Source: JADKIH01 sp031417555 (GTDB lineage Bacteria > Bacteroidota > Bacteroidia > AKYH767-A > 2013-40CM-41-45). From it: a stretch of DNA of 64,000 nucleotides. This document shows, one piece after another, positions 33,816 through 44,300 of this stretch. Positions within the stretch are counted from its first letter, which is position 1, and each line of letters starts with the position of its first letter. The translations under genes and the position numbers were made by a program. The notes beneath the pieces were generated by a model, which was not told the DNA's origin, made no database searches, and was given only the letters and a program-made list of their open reading frames with translations. The stretch is taken from contig JANOVV010000087.1 in the NCBI GenBank assembly GCA_031417555.1, positions 17,070-81,069 of the forward strand. Direction: 5' to 3'.

Positions 33816-36800
33816 TTAATTATTCAGTTTTAAAAACTTTCCTTTATAAATTGAATCACTCGTAAAAACTTTTAAATAATAAATTCCTTCAGGTAATTCT
33901 TTTACGTCTATTTGAGAAGAAATATTTCCTTTGCTTATTTCTTTTGATTCTTCTATAAGTATTTTACCCATAATGTCAAGAATCTGAAAATGTACTTTCG
34001 ATGTATTTACTGATTCAAATTCAAAATTGATAACTGCCTTAACCGGATTTGGAAAAATATTTATTTCATTTATTATACTATTTAGTTTTACTGCAACTAC
34101 ATCGGAATAACTATATCCGCCATCGTAATCAATTTGTTTTAGTCTGTAATAAAATATTCCAATTCCCGGATCAGGATCAGTAAATGAATAGGTATGGTTT
34201 TGAGTTGTAGTTCCTGAGCCGGGTATAACACCAATACTTTCAAATTTATCGCCGTCGCTGCTTCTTTCGACATTAAAATAATTGTTATTGATTTCACTTG
34301 CAGTCTCCCATGAAAGTAATACCCCTGATGTTTTTACGTGCGCTTCAAATCTCAATAACTCAATTGGCAAACGAGTTGCGGATTGAGCAACAGCAAAATC
34401 AGAAAATCCATTCATTCCGTTACGTACAGTTACTAATGCTGTACTGGTAACAACACATGTTCCATTGAGCGCCCAAGCTCCGCTTCCCGATGGTGTTCGT
34501 TTCATTACCGTCCAGCCATTGGCAGCATTTCCATAACCTCTATTGTTCAATGTCATATTGTATGTTCCTGTATTGGGACTTGCACTTGCATTAATTGTCC
34601 AATATCCATGATCCAATGCCGGAGTAAGTGTATAATTTGCAACCACACATTCAATTGGAAGAGGTCCGTTAGGTACAACAACCCATGGAGTAAAATAGGC
34701 AAGCAGTTGAGGTATCTGAGTAGCAGTAACAAAATTAACACTCGCCAATTCATAGCCGGGAGTTGCATGACCTACGGGAAAATCAAATACTCCCGTTGCA
34801 TTAGCAGCTAAGTACCTTCTCAAATTACCTTCTACATAACTATTTGTATTGAAATTTATGACTGCTAAATTAATCGTGTTTTTTACAACCACCTCCCTTG
34901 CCCCGGTAACAATTATTCCATTTGTTAGTGTAAAAAGTCCTTTCACATTCATATTATTAAAGGCGCCGGTATTTAATGTTAATGTACTTGCAGGAGATTG
35001 ATTCATGAAAACATTATTCAGATCTATCTCTGAACCATTATTCGTAAAAACTTGTGGCCCCATTCCATTAAATTCATACGTCGAACTCGGACCCGGTGCA
35101 ACCGGAGAATGTGTTGTTACACCATTGGCATTGTAAAAGTTTTTCTTTATTCTTATATATTTTGCATTTGTATTTAATTGTCCCGACAATAATGAATCAT
35201 TTTCTTTTATATCAATATTCGTTTGCAATGTCAATGTGCCTGACGGCTTTTGCATAGTTAAGTTAGCAAATGAATTTGCACCTATTAAGTTTCCGGCACC
35301 AATAATTCCAATAAATTGATTACCTGTTCCAATAAATTTTATAATTGAACCCGCACCTGTAACCAGGTTCCCACCATTAATAAAATTTCCGCACACCGAT
35401 AATGTAACATTCGGATTAATCGTAAGTGTTGAGCCGGCATTAATTGTAACGTCTTTTACTGTTTGATTTGTTGTTATGACCGGTTGATTCGTTGGCCCTG
35501 ACGGGCAAACAACATTTACAGCACAATCAGGTAATGAACATGATCCCCAATTTGATGATACATTCCAATTGGTATTAGTGCTGCCTAACCATGTCAATGT
35601 CGAAGGCGGACTGGGATAAGTAACCGGATCAGGACTGGAAGTAATATTTAAAGTGAATCCTGCTGAACTTCCACTTCCATTGCTTATCATTAATTTGTAA
35701 ACCTGTCCTGCTACAACTGGAATTGAAAGTTCATATTCATTATTGAAACCCGGATAAATAGCAGGTGAATTACCTGTTGGACTGCAACCTGTAATTCCTA
35801 AAGGACTTGTATTGCATCTGGTTGGTGTTGTAGATGCAAGCTGTGTACAAGTTAATCCGCTCGCTCCTGTTTCCCAAATTGCAAAATCATAATCCGAACC
35901 CGTTGTTCCGGCGCCCGGCCAATCTTCCGGAATAATATCAAAGGATAGCGAACCTGTACTCGAAATTGGAATTGTATACCATACTGAATTCACTTCTCCT
36001 GTAGTAATACAGTTTAAGCCTGTACCGAAATCACAATAATTACCGTTGCCGCTATAACCGCTATTAACTACATTACTCTGGCAAACAGACAATGGAGCCC
36101 CGCAATCCTGACTTGTAAAAGGTGGTCCAGAATTACCATCAACAGCAAGAATACTAAACGTTCCGGTAAGATTTAATTCACCATCAACACGTATCCAATA
36201 ATTAGTTCCGGGAGTAAGTCCGGTAACTGTCATTTGTGAATTTAATGTTGTACCCCCACATCCTATTTCATCCGTATTACAAGATGTGCCGACTGGAGTT
36301 ACTTGTGTAAGACTTCCACAACTTCCTTTATAAAGGGCAATTTGTGTATTTGTAAGTGTTCCTAAGATTGTTTTTATATTCAAACTGGTGCCCGTTGGTG
36401 AAACCAAATACCAAACCGTATTCAATGTGCCCGTTGGTGTCCAGCAAGACGGTGCTGCAGGAAGCTCCGGATTTGTGCAACGGTTATCGCCGGCAACAGT
36501 TGTACCTAAAGGAAGAGGCGTAGCGTTGCAAGGGAAATCGTTAGGAGAATTTCCAACAGAAGATGTAACGTTTAAATCAAATGTAACAAATGCAGGAGGG
36601 CTCCATGAATCAACAACAATATAATATGTTCCTGATGCAGGTAAGGTAAAATTACCGCTAACATTTCCTCCGCCAACAAAACCCAGGCAATTTGAAGAAG
36701 CAGAACTAGGGCATCCTTGATATACAGTAAAACCTGCTACCGTAGAGGATGTATTACTTAACGCTATTTGAATACATTGTGCAGAAGCAGTTGTATAGGA

Positions 36801-38282
36801 AAAAACCATGTCTTCGCCGCTTTCATAAAGTGAAGCACATGAACTGCTGCTGGAATTATTATAATCATCGCCTTTACATAAAGTAGTTTGTCCTGTTATC
36901 GTATACGGCAAAGAAGAAATCGGAACTGCAGTACCACACGTTGCTCCATTATTTCCTACCGGTGGAGCAGTAATTGAAAGAGTATAACTTGGTATTGCAC
37001 CGGCCGCCGCATTTCGGTCAACGATAAGATAATATGTATTTCCTGAAACCACATCAACACAAAATGACTGATTACCTGCAGCGCTCTGTGAAAATGCTAC
37101 ACAATTACTACTGGAGCCGATAAACGGACAACCATCATAAAGCATTATGCCGACATTTGTTGAAGCGCTTGTTAATGTGACCGAAATATTTCCTGAAGAA
37201 GATGGTGTAAAAACATAAACTCTGTCTAACCCTTGCAAGTACGTACTACTTCCACATGAGATTGTATTAGCGGCAGTAAAATCATCACCCATGCCTGTTG
37301 TAGTAATACCCGCTCCACTATTGTAAGGCAGAGATGCAACATTTACAACGCCTAAACCCATTGAAGCCGGACATGTCGGAGGAATAGGAGATGTAACGCA
37401 AATATAAAATTGTAGCGTTGCCGGTGGAGGCGATAAAAAATCATACACACGGATATAGTAGGTATTACCTGAAACGAAACCGCTATAAGTAAGATTTTCT
37501 ACTGCGCCTGTTGCTGTCGAATTCGAACACCCTAAACTTGTAAGCGAACCACAGCTTCCGGATAACACTTCAACAACAGCATCGAAAGAAGCGGAACCAC
37601 CGACGGTAATAATATGTTGGAATTGTGTTGCAGTAAATTTATACCAAACATCATCGTTTGCAGAACCTGCACATGCAGATGAAGGCGAAGATCCTGTTGC
37701 ATTTAATGTTTGACCGCAGGTCTGATTACAGGTTGGCGGAAAGGCAGGAGCTGAAGGTGTTAGAGTAATTGCTCCCGAACAATCATCGTTAGCAATTGGT
37801 GTTAGTACAGAAATAGTTCCAACAAGTGCACCGGTATTTGCATTTTTAACTAGTCTTATATAATAAGTTGTGCCAATAGCTGTAGGTACAACTATAGTTT
37901 CAGTAATATTATTTCCACCTGCATTTATGCAAGCGGCTCCTCCTACCTCTAACATAGTTGCAACACCACATGTGCCTGTGTAAACCACCATTGCCAAATC
38001 TCGGCCGCCGGTAACTGTACCAATAATTGTTGTTGATGTAGATATTGCCGTAAACTGAAACCATCCATCTCCTTTTACATTTGAGGCAGTCACACACGTT
38101 GTACCCGTAGCAACATTTGCAGGAGGTTCTATTCCAAAGCCATTAGGAACATTGTAACTAGTTGGTGTGCATGAATTAATTGGGACAGTAGGCACACTCG
38201 CTTCCGGACAAAGCAAATCCGACTGAGCGATGGCAGAATATGAAATAAAAAAAAGTAAATACGATAATAAAAAGTGTTTCAT
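33816..38282 (-). CDS. Giant T9SS type A protein with six PPC-like beta domains
   Basis: 1488 residues. Signal peptide 1-19. About six units resemble pre-peptidase C-terminal (PPC) domains: GDGWFQFTA, NDVWYKFTA, LDRVYVFTP, EDMVFSYTT, NTVWYLVSP and NSVWYTIPI each start one, and each ends in a strand like GTTYYIRLV. After ~950 is a spacer TWLGSTNTNWNVSSNWG and a beta-helix-like region (VTINAGSTLTINPNVTLSV). Then come a fibronectin-like domain (VLLSWETASEINNNYFNVER in pieces) and the T9SS type A signal (INIFPNPVKAVINF ... ILDIMGKILI ... LPEGIYYLKV). It is a probable surface or secreted binding protein. Confidence 0.8.
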   Translation of the reverse strand: MKHFLLSYLLFFISYSAIAQSDLLCPEASVPTVPINSCTPTSYNVPNGFGIEPPANVATGTTCVTASNVKGDGWFQFTAISTSTTIIGTVTGGRDLAMVVYTGTCGVATMLEVGGAACINAGGNNITETIVVPTAIGTTYYIRLVKNANTGALVGTISVLTPIANDDCSGAITLTPSAPAFPPTCNQTCGQTLNATGSSPSSACAGSANDDVWYKFTATQFQHIITVGGSASFDAVVEVLSGSCGSLTSLGCSNSTATGAVENLTYSGFVSGNTYYIRVYDFLSPPPATLQFYICVTSPIPPTCPASMGLGVVNVASLPYNSGAGITTTGMGDDFTAANTISCGSSTYLQGLDRVYVFTPSSSGNISVTLTSASTNVGIMLYDGCPFIGSSSNCVAFSQSAAGNQSFCVDVVSGNTYYLIVDRNAAAGAIPSYTLSITAPPVGNNGATCGTAVPISSLPYTITGQTTLCKGDDYNNSSSSSCASLYESGEDMVFSYTTASAQCIQIALSNTSSTVAGFTVYQGCPSSASSNCLGFVGGGNVSGNFTLPASGTYYIVVDSWSPPAFVTFDLNVTSSVGNSPNDFPCNATPLPLGTTVAGDNRCTNPELPAAPSCWTPTGTLNTVWYLVSPTGTSLNIKTILGTLTNTQIALYKGSCGSLTQVTPVGTSCNTDEIGCGGTTLNSQMTVTGLTPGTNYWIRVDGELNLTGTFSILAVDGNSGPPFTSQDCGAPLSVCQSNVVNSGYSGNGNYCDFGTGLNCITTGEVNSVWYTIPISSTGSLSFDIIPEDWPGAGTTGSDYDFAIWETGASGLTCTQLASTTPTRCNTSPLGITGCSPTGNSPAIYPGFNNEYELSIPVVAGQVYKLMISNGSGSSAGFTLNITSSPDPVTYPSPPSTLTWLGSTNTNWNVSSNWGSCSLPDCAVNVVCPSGPTNQPVITTNQTVKDVTINAGSTLTINPNVTLSVCGNFINGGNLVTGAGSIIKFIGTGNQFIGIIGAGNLIGANSFANLTMQKPSGTLTLQTNIDIKENDSLLSGQLNTNAKYIRIKKNFYNANGVTTHSPVAPGPSSTYEFNGMGPQVFTNNGSEIDLNNVFMNQSPASTLTLNTGAFNNMNVKGLFTLTNGIIVTGAREVVVKNTINLAVINFNTNSYVEGNLRRYLAANATGVFDFPVGHATPGYELASVNFVTATQIPQLLAYFTPWVVVPNGPLPIECVVANYTLTPALDHGYWTINASASPNTGTYNMTLNNRGYGNAANGWTVMKRTPSGSGAWALNGTCVVTSTALVTVRNGMNGFSDFAVAQSATRLPIELLRFEAHVKTSGVLLSWETASEINNNYFNVERSSDGDKFESIGVIPGSGTTTQNHTYSFTDPDPGIGIFYYRLKQIDYDGGYSYSDVVAVKLNSIINEINIFPNPVKAVINFEFESVNTSKVHFQILDIMGKILIEESKEISKGNISSQIDVKELPEGIYYLKVFTSDSIYKGKFLKLNN

Positions 38283-38309
38283 GTGGTGGGCCTGAATCGG
38301 TTTCAGGCA

Positions 38310-38684
38310 TTAATGTGTTTTGTTATCTATAGATCTAAGATTTGAGATTTTATAATTACTTTTTATTTTAGGAATATCGCTGCTGTATATTTTTTCTATG
38401 GTCGTATTGATTACTAATTGATTCAAAATATTCATTATTGTAGACTCATCTTTTATGACTTCACTATCGTAAGCAATTATCATTACTTTTAATTCATAAC
38501 AAGCTTCAATTTCTTTTATACCCGGAAGTGTTTCAATGGCATTCGTAATTATTCTCGCATTTTTTTCTGCCAATAATGGAAGACGTAATAGGATTTCTTT
38601 TTTGACAATGTTATTATCTGATGAAAAGCAAACAGTGCTTGTCATAAATAAATACAACATCAAAAAGAAAATTCTTTTTGTCAT
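38310..38684 (-). CDS. Secreted HMA-like small protein
   Basis: 124 residues. Signal peptide (IFFLMLYLFMTSTVCFSS). The body has a beta-alpha-beta pattern, ILLRLPLLAEKNARIITNAI, then LPGIKEIEACYELKVMIIAY, then a helix STIMNILNQLVI, which matches the heavy-metal-associated (HMA/ferredoxin-like) fold without the metal-binding CxxC. Such degenerate HMA proteins are common in Bacteroidota. It is first in an apparent two-gene operon, with the giant T9SS gene 27 bp downstream. A functional link between them is only suggested by position. Confidence 0.6.
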   Translation of the reverse strand: MTKRIFFLMLYLFMTSTVCFSSDNNIVKKEILLRLPLLAEKNARIITNAIETLPGIKEIEACYELKVMIIAYDSEVIKDESTIMNILNQLVINTTIEKIYSSDIPKIKSNYKISNLRSIDNKTH

Positions 38685-39245
38685 TTCAAAAATATATTTC
38701 CACTATTAACTGAACGTTATCTTTTGTTTTGCAAATTTAATCTCTATAATTATCAGTATTAACAGCCCTTTCAGATGTTTTTAAAAAAACTTTACACATC
38801 AGTCCCAATATGTAATTAACACTAAAAATTCGTTTTTTCTTCAAAAATCTTTCAAACACCCCGTTAATATTGACGAAACAAGCCTAATCATTGGTGAATA
38901 AATCCCAAACATTTAGGCTTTTTTATAACTTAATTGCAAAATTTAAACAGAAAACCATAAATTTTACCTCTAAAATAATATAATAAATTTACTGAAACAA
39001 GCCTCCAGAGCGTATTTCAAGCGTTTCTCATTTCCGGGAAAATGAAAATAAATAAATATTCAACATGTTTTAAAAACCATTATCAATTACAAAATGAAAA
39101 AATTTATTTCTTTTTTTAAAAAAAATATTTTTTGCACCAATTAATTTCAGTTTTTTAACCAGAAAACGAAAACCATATTAAATACAATAACCCTCTACTA
39201 ATAAACCCACCAACATCTTGTTTCTTGATTCTTGCTTCTTGACTC
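38685..39245. other. AT-rich spacer with a weak hairpin and T-run
   Basis: No gene. At 38880-38926, AAGCCTA and TAGGCTT pair across a 27-nt loop and run into T6, which could be a weak plus-strand terminator. The word GAAACAAGCCT occurs twice (38875 and 38994). At the right edge lies CTTGATTCTTG, also seen at 52.96 kb. A small RNA could hide here but cannot be shown. Confidence 0.35.
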
Positions 39246-39992
39246 TCAAAGATCATTTACATCAGTGCCTACAACTTGCAAATCTCTCTTTTCATCTGAG
39301 GACACATTCGTTCTTGATATTTGCCCTGTGTTTTCATTGAACCCCTTTTTATTACCTGCATTTAAAGAATTTTCAATAAAGTTCATTCCCTTTTGTGTTA
39401 TTTCGTAATACCCTTTTTTTCTTGCTCCATTGTATTGAATGAGTTCGAATTTTTTCAAGGCACTTACATAGCGGGCGCCTGTTACTCCACCAACACCGCA
39501 ATTAGCAAATAAGTCTGCCGCACGCAAAGATGTTGTACTGTATAAATGAACGAGCATTAAAATCTGCTTACGTAAGTTTGGACCATTGTGTGCAACTTGT
39601 CCGGGATATTTTTTCCATCTCTCATACAAATCATCCAAATCAAATTCTGCTTCAATTTTTTTAGCTGCGATTTCCCGGCTTGTCAATGTTGAATTATCTG
39701 TTTTGTTATTTTCAGATGAAAACAAATTGTCACTCCGCTTTCTCAATTTGTCATTCAATTGCATAAGATTACTGTTGATCAACTGAAGCTCTTCATTACG
39801 AATATGTAAATCATCAATAATTTTTTGATAATCATCCGTCCGTTTTAACATTTTTCCATTTCTGATGATCAAATGATTGTATTGATGGTACAATTCTTCA
39901 TTCTCATTCGTCAACTCCTTGATAACTTTAGATTGATTCTCAATCTTCAATTTAAGACTTTCAATTGTCATTTTACTGTTAATGTCTTCCAT
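39246..39992 (-). CDS. Coiled-coil / winged-helix DNA-binding-like protein
   Basis: 248 residues. Residues ~5-90 form a long coiled coil (IESLKLKIENQSKVIKEL, then TNENEELYHQYNHLI). Residues ~125-205 read as a winged helix: GPNLRKQILMLVHLYSTTSL, a recognition-like helix VGGVTGARYVSALKKFELI and a wing YNGARKKGYYEITQKGMNFI. The tail is polar and disordered. No signal peptide. It stands alone on its strand, divergent from the methyltransferase gene. It probably binds DNA as a coiled-coil dimer; target unknown. Confidence 0.6.
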   Translation of the reverse strand: MEDINSKMTIESLKLKIENQSKVIKELTNENEELYHQYNHLIIRNGKMLKRTDDYQKIIDDLHIRNEELQLINSNLMQLNDKLRKRSDNLFSSENNKTDNSTLTSREIAAKKIEAEFDLDDLYERWKKYPGQVAHNGPNLRKQILMLVHLYSTTSLRAADLFANCGVGGVTGARYVSALKKFELIQYNGARKKGYYEITQKGMNFIENSLNAGNKKGFNENTGQISRTNVSSDEKRDLQVVGTDVNDL

Positions 39993-40252
39993 TCTACCTT
40001 TTTAGTGTTTAAATATCCATAAATGATGGTATAAAAATATCTATACCATTCCAATAATAAGGGTTCTGTTAATAACTTTTACCGTAAAAACTGATCTAAG
40101 ATTTTAGAAAATGATTGTGTAAATTATAATAAACAATACCATTTGCTTATTGAAAAATCTGCGTAAACCCGTTTAATCCGTAACATCCGTGTTCTATTAA
40201 TAATTAAACACTCTACTGATCTTTTTTAGTAATATCAATTTATATTTACCCA

Positions 40253-41158
40253 ATGCTTTTACTTACCCCGGAAAATTTTGCTGATTATGAATTAATCGAT
40301 TGTGGAGGATTTGAAAAAATAGAACGATTCGGACAATACATTACGATTCGGCCTGAACCGCAAGCTTTATGGGATGCTAAACTTTCTCAAAAAGAATGGG
40401 AAAAGATGGCACATGTCCGTTTTGTACCCATTTCCAGTTCTTCCGGATCGTGGAAAAAGCTTAAAGAAATGCCCGACCGTTGGACGATAGATTATCCCCT
40501 TCATTCACTCAATTTAAAAAATAGTAATTTAAAAACAGATACACTGCGGTTTCGTCTGGCTCTAACCTCCTTCAAACATGTTGGAATTTTTCCTGAGCAA
40601 GCTTCCAATTGGGAATACATAATAGAAAGTATTTCTAAAATAAAAACACCGAATCCAAAAATATTAAACCTCTTCGCTTATACCGGCGGCGCTTCACTGG
40701 CAGCCAAAGCAGCAGGTGCAGATGTTATTCATCTCGATTCTGTTAAACAGGTCGTAACTTGGGCAAATGCAAATATGGAATTAAGTAATCTGAATGATAT
40801 CCGGTGGATTGTAGAAGATGCTATGGCTTTCGTTAAAAAAGAAGTACGACGTGGTAAAAAATACAATGGTATTATCCTCGATCCTCCTGCTTATGGACAT
40901 GGCACGGAAGGACAAAAATGGAAGCTGGAAGATATGATTTCTGAAATGCTGCACAACGTTTTGGATCTGCTGGAAGAAGAAGAACGATTTCTGATTTTAA
41001 ATACCTACTCCCTTGGCTTCTCTTCATTAATCGTTGAAAACCTCCTCGGCAAACAGAAAAATCTGCAATCCGGCGAGCTCTATCTGCAATCCCGAACAGG
41101 CTTTAAATTACCACTTGGAGTGTTTGGAAGATTTTTTTCCTCAGACGGCCAACATTAA
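40253..41158 (+). CDS. Class I SAM-dependent methyltransferase, RlmI-like
   Basis: 301 residues. It has a SAM-binding Rossmann core: ILNLFAYTGGASLAAKAAGA (motif I), VIHLDSVKQVVTWANANM (acidic loop), WIVEDAMAFV, and the motif IV DPPAYGHGTEGQKWKL. The arrangement is that of the RlmI/RlmK-type 23S rRNA cytosine methyltransferases, but the N-terminal PUA domain is replaced by ~120 shorter residues. An rRNA substrate is plausible but not shown. It is transcribed alone. Confidence 0.8.
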   Translation: MLLLTPENFADYELIDCGGFEKIERFGQYITIRPEPQALWDAKLSQKEWEKMAHVRFVPISSSSGSWKKLKEMPDRWTIDYPLHSLNLKNSNLKTDTLRFRLALTSFKHVGIFPEQASNWEYIIESISKIKTPNPKILNLFAYTGGASLAAKAAGADVIHLDSVKQVVTWANANMELSNLNDIRWIVEDAMAFVKKEVRRGKKYNGIILDPPAYGHGTEGQKWKLEDMISEMLHNVLDLLEEEERFLILNTYSLGFSSLIVENLLGKQKNLQSGELYLQSRTGFKLPLGVFGRFFSSDGQH

Positions 41159-41380
41159 CAATTGTTTTGCCTTTAATTTTTCGTTGCGAAACTCTGAAAA
41201 AAAGAAATTATCCAATCAGAAAAATATTGAGCGATATTTTCAGGATTGAAGTTTAAATTATTAATAAGAGTTAAATTCGGCTAAACGCTAACCTGTAAAG
41301 CTTAAAGTCGTAGAATATTAGCACCATTCCGACGTTTAAATTACTAAATTTGTATTTCATAGAACTATTCAGGTAATACC

Positions 41381-44300
41381 ATGTCAGACAGTTATCAATT
41401 GCTTATTGCCAGGCTCGATGCCTTCATCAGAAAATATTATAAGAACCAACTTGTTCGTGGAGCCATTTACACGTTTACATTGTCTCTGGCTTTTTTCCTT
41501 TTAATAACATCTCTCGAATTTATCGGTCATTTCAATACAAGTCTGCGAACAGTTTTATTCTATTCTTTCATTGGAACTATTTTATTTATTGTAAGTAAAT
41601 TCATTATTTATCCTCTGTTACATCTCTATAGTTTTGGAAAAATAATTTCTCACGAACAGGCTGCCGAAATTATTGGAAAACATTTTGGAAATGTGCAAGA
41701 CAAACTCTTGAATGTTCTTCAGCTTAAAAAACAATCAGAAGAACTTTCAAATAATAAAAATAATATCTTATTACTGGCAGGTATTGACCAGAAAATAAGT
41801 GAACTCAAGCCTGTTCCATTCGTAGCTGCTATCGATCTGTCAGAGAACAAGCGCTATTTACGTTATGCCATTATTCCTTTGTGTGCATTTATTGTTATTC
41901 TTTTTACTGCACCTTCTCTGATTAAAGAAAGCACAAAAAGACTTATCGAACATGGCACCCATTTCGAAAAACCGGCTCCGTTTACATTCGTACTTCTCAA
42001 TAAAGAATTAAAAACAGTCCAGCAACAGGATTTTCAACTGGATGTAAATATTAAAGGCAATGAAATTCCCGCCGAAGTGTTTTTAGAAATAAATGGCAAT
42101 CAATTCAAACTCGAAAAAGAAAACCTGACTAGTTTTCATTATCTTCTTAGAAATATTCAGAAATCACAAACCTTCCGGTTTTTTGCTGATGGTTTTTATT
42201 CACAGGAATATACGCTCGAAGCATTGCCTAATCCGGTATTGACAAATTTTCAGGTTAGTCTGGAATACCCGGCTTACTTACATAAACAAAACGAGTCATT
42301 AAAAAACACCGGCGATCTTCTAATTCCCGCCGGCACCAGGGTAAGTTGGAATTTTACCACTCAAAATACCGAAACAATTCGCCTTTCTTTTCATGATTCT
42401 CTGGTTATATTAAATCCTAAAAATGAAAACACTTTCTCGTTTTCAAAACGTTTTTATAAAAATGATTCTTACTGCTTGTCTCCCGGTAATCATTTTCTCA
42501 ATAGCAAAGATTCTATTCGTTATTCCATTTCTGTTACTCCGGATTTATATCCAACAATAACAATCGAACAACAAAGCGATTCGCTGTCGACCAAACGAAC
42601 ATTTTTCAGAGGACTTGTAAAAGATGATTATGGTTTTTCAAAATTATCTTTCAATTACCGCTTTCTAAAATCGAACGATTCTTTACAAAGCAAAAAAGAC
42701 AAACAGTTTTCAGAAATACTTCCTGTAAGTAAAAGTCTGAATACCGATCCGTTTTTCTATTCATGGGATTTAAATACCGTAAATATTTCTGCCGGCGATG
42801 AAGTTGAATATTATTTTGAGGTATGGGATAACGATGGTATTAACGGACCCAAATCAGCCCGTTCTCAGTCGCAATTATTCAAAGCTCCAAGCCTGGAAGA
42901 TATTAAAGAGAATACCGAAAAAAAGAATGAAGACATCAAATCTGATCTCATTGAAAGTATTGCTAAAGCAAAGCAAATGCAAAAAGAACTTAATGATTTG
43001 AGTAAAAAGATTCTTGATAAAAAAGAAATGTCGTGGGAAGATAAAAAGAAAACAGAAGATCTGTTAGAAAAACAGAAGGAGCTAGAAAAGAAACTTGAAG
43101 ACATCAAAAATAAAAACGAACAAAAGAATCGTCAGGAAGAAGAATATAAAAAAGTAAATGAAGACATCGCTCAGAAACAAGCGCAACTGCAGTCTATTCT
43201 CGACAAACTTCAGTCTCCTGAGTTGAAAAAGCTTTTAGAGCAATTGCAGCAACTGATGCAGAATGTAGATAAAAACAAACTACAGGAACAACTTAGCGAT
43301 TTGAAACTCGATAATAAAGACCTGCAAAAAGATCTTGAACGAACGATTGAGCTTTTCAAACAAATGGAATTCGAGCAAAAGCTTCAGGATAATATTGACA
43401 AGCTCAACGACCTCGCTAAGAAACAAGATGAGCTTGCAAAAAAATCAAATGATAAAACCGGTGACAGCAAAGATCTAAAAGATAAACAGGACGAGCTGAA
43501 TAAAAAATTTGATGACTTCCGTAAAGACATGGACGATCTTGCCAAGAAAAATGAAGCTTTGGAAGAAAAAAAGAATCTTGAAAATACAGATGCTCAGGAA
43601 GAAGACATTAAAAAAGATATGGAAAATAGTTCCGAGCAGTTAGGAGAAAATAAAAGTGGCAAGGCTTCTAAATCACAAAAAAATGCTTCCTCAAAAATGG
43701 AACAGCTTGCAAAGAAAATGAATGAAATGCAAAGTCAGATGGCCAAAGAAGAAAACGAAGAAGATATGAATGCATTGCGAGCTTTGTTGGAAAACCTTCT
43801 GCGGTTATCTTTCGATCAGGAAGGAGTAATGCAGAATCTGAAAACAACCGATATAAACAATCCGCAATACCTTAAACTTAGTCAGCTGCAACGTAAACTT
43901 AAAGACGATGCCAAGATGATTGAAGATTCACTGTTCGCTCTAAGTAAAAGAGTAACACAGATTGAAGCAAAGGTAAACCAGGAGATTTCTGCCATCAATT
44001 ACAATATGGATGAAGGATTAGAAAATCTCGAAGACAGGCTCGTGCCTCAGGCAAGAAACCGGCAACAATTGGTGATGACGTCTGTAAATAATCTAACATT
44101 AATGTTAAGCGAGGCTCTGCAACAAATGATGAAACAACAGGCGGATCCAAAGGGGAGCTGTAACAAACCGGGAGGAAAAAAGAAATCCTCCTCCTTGGCG
44201 CAGTTAAGAAAAATGCAGGAAGAGCTTAATAAAAATATGAAGAAGGCTAAAGAAGGAATGATGCCGGGTCAGAACAAAAAAGACAAGCAAGGCCGACCTG

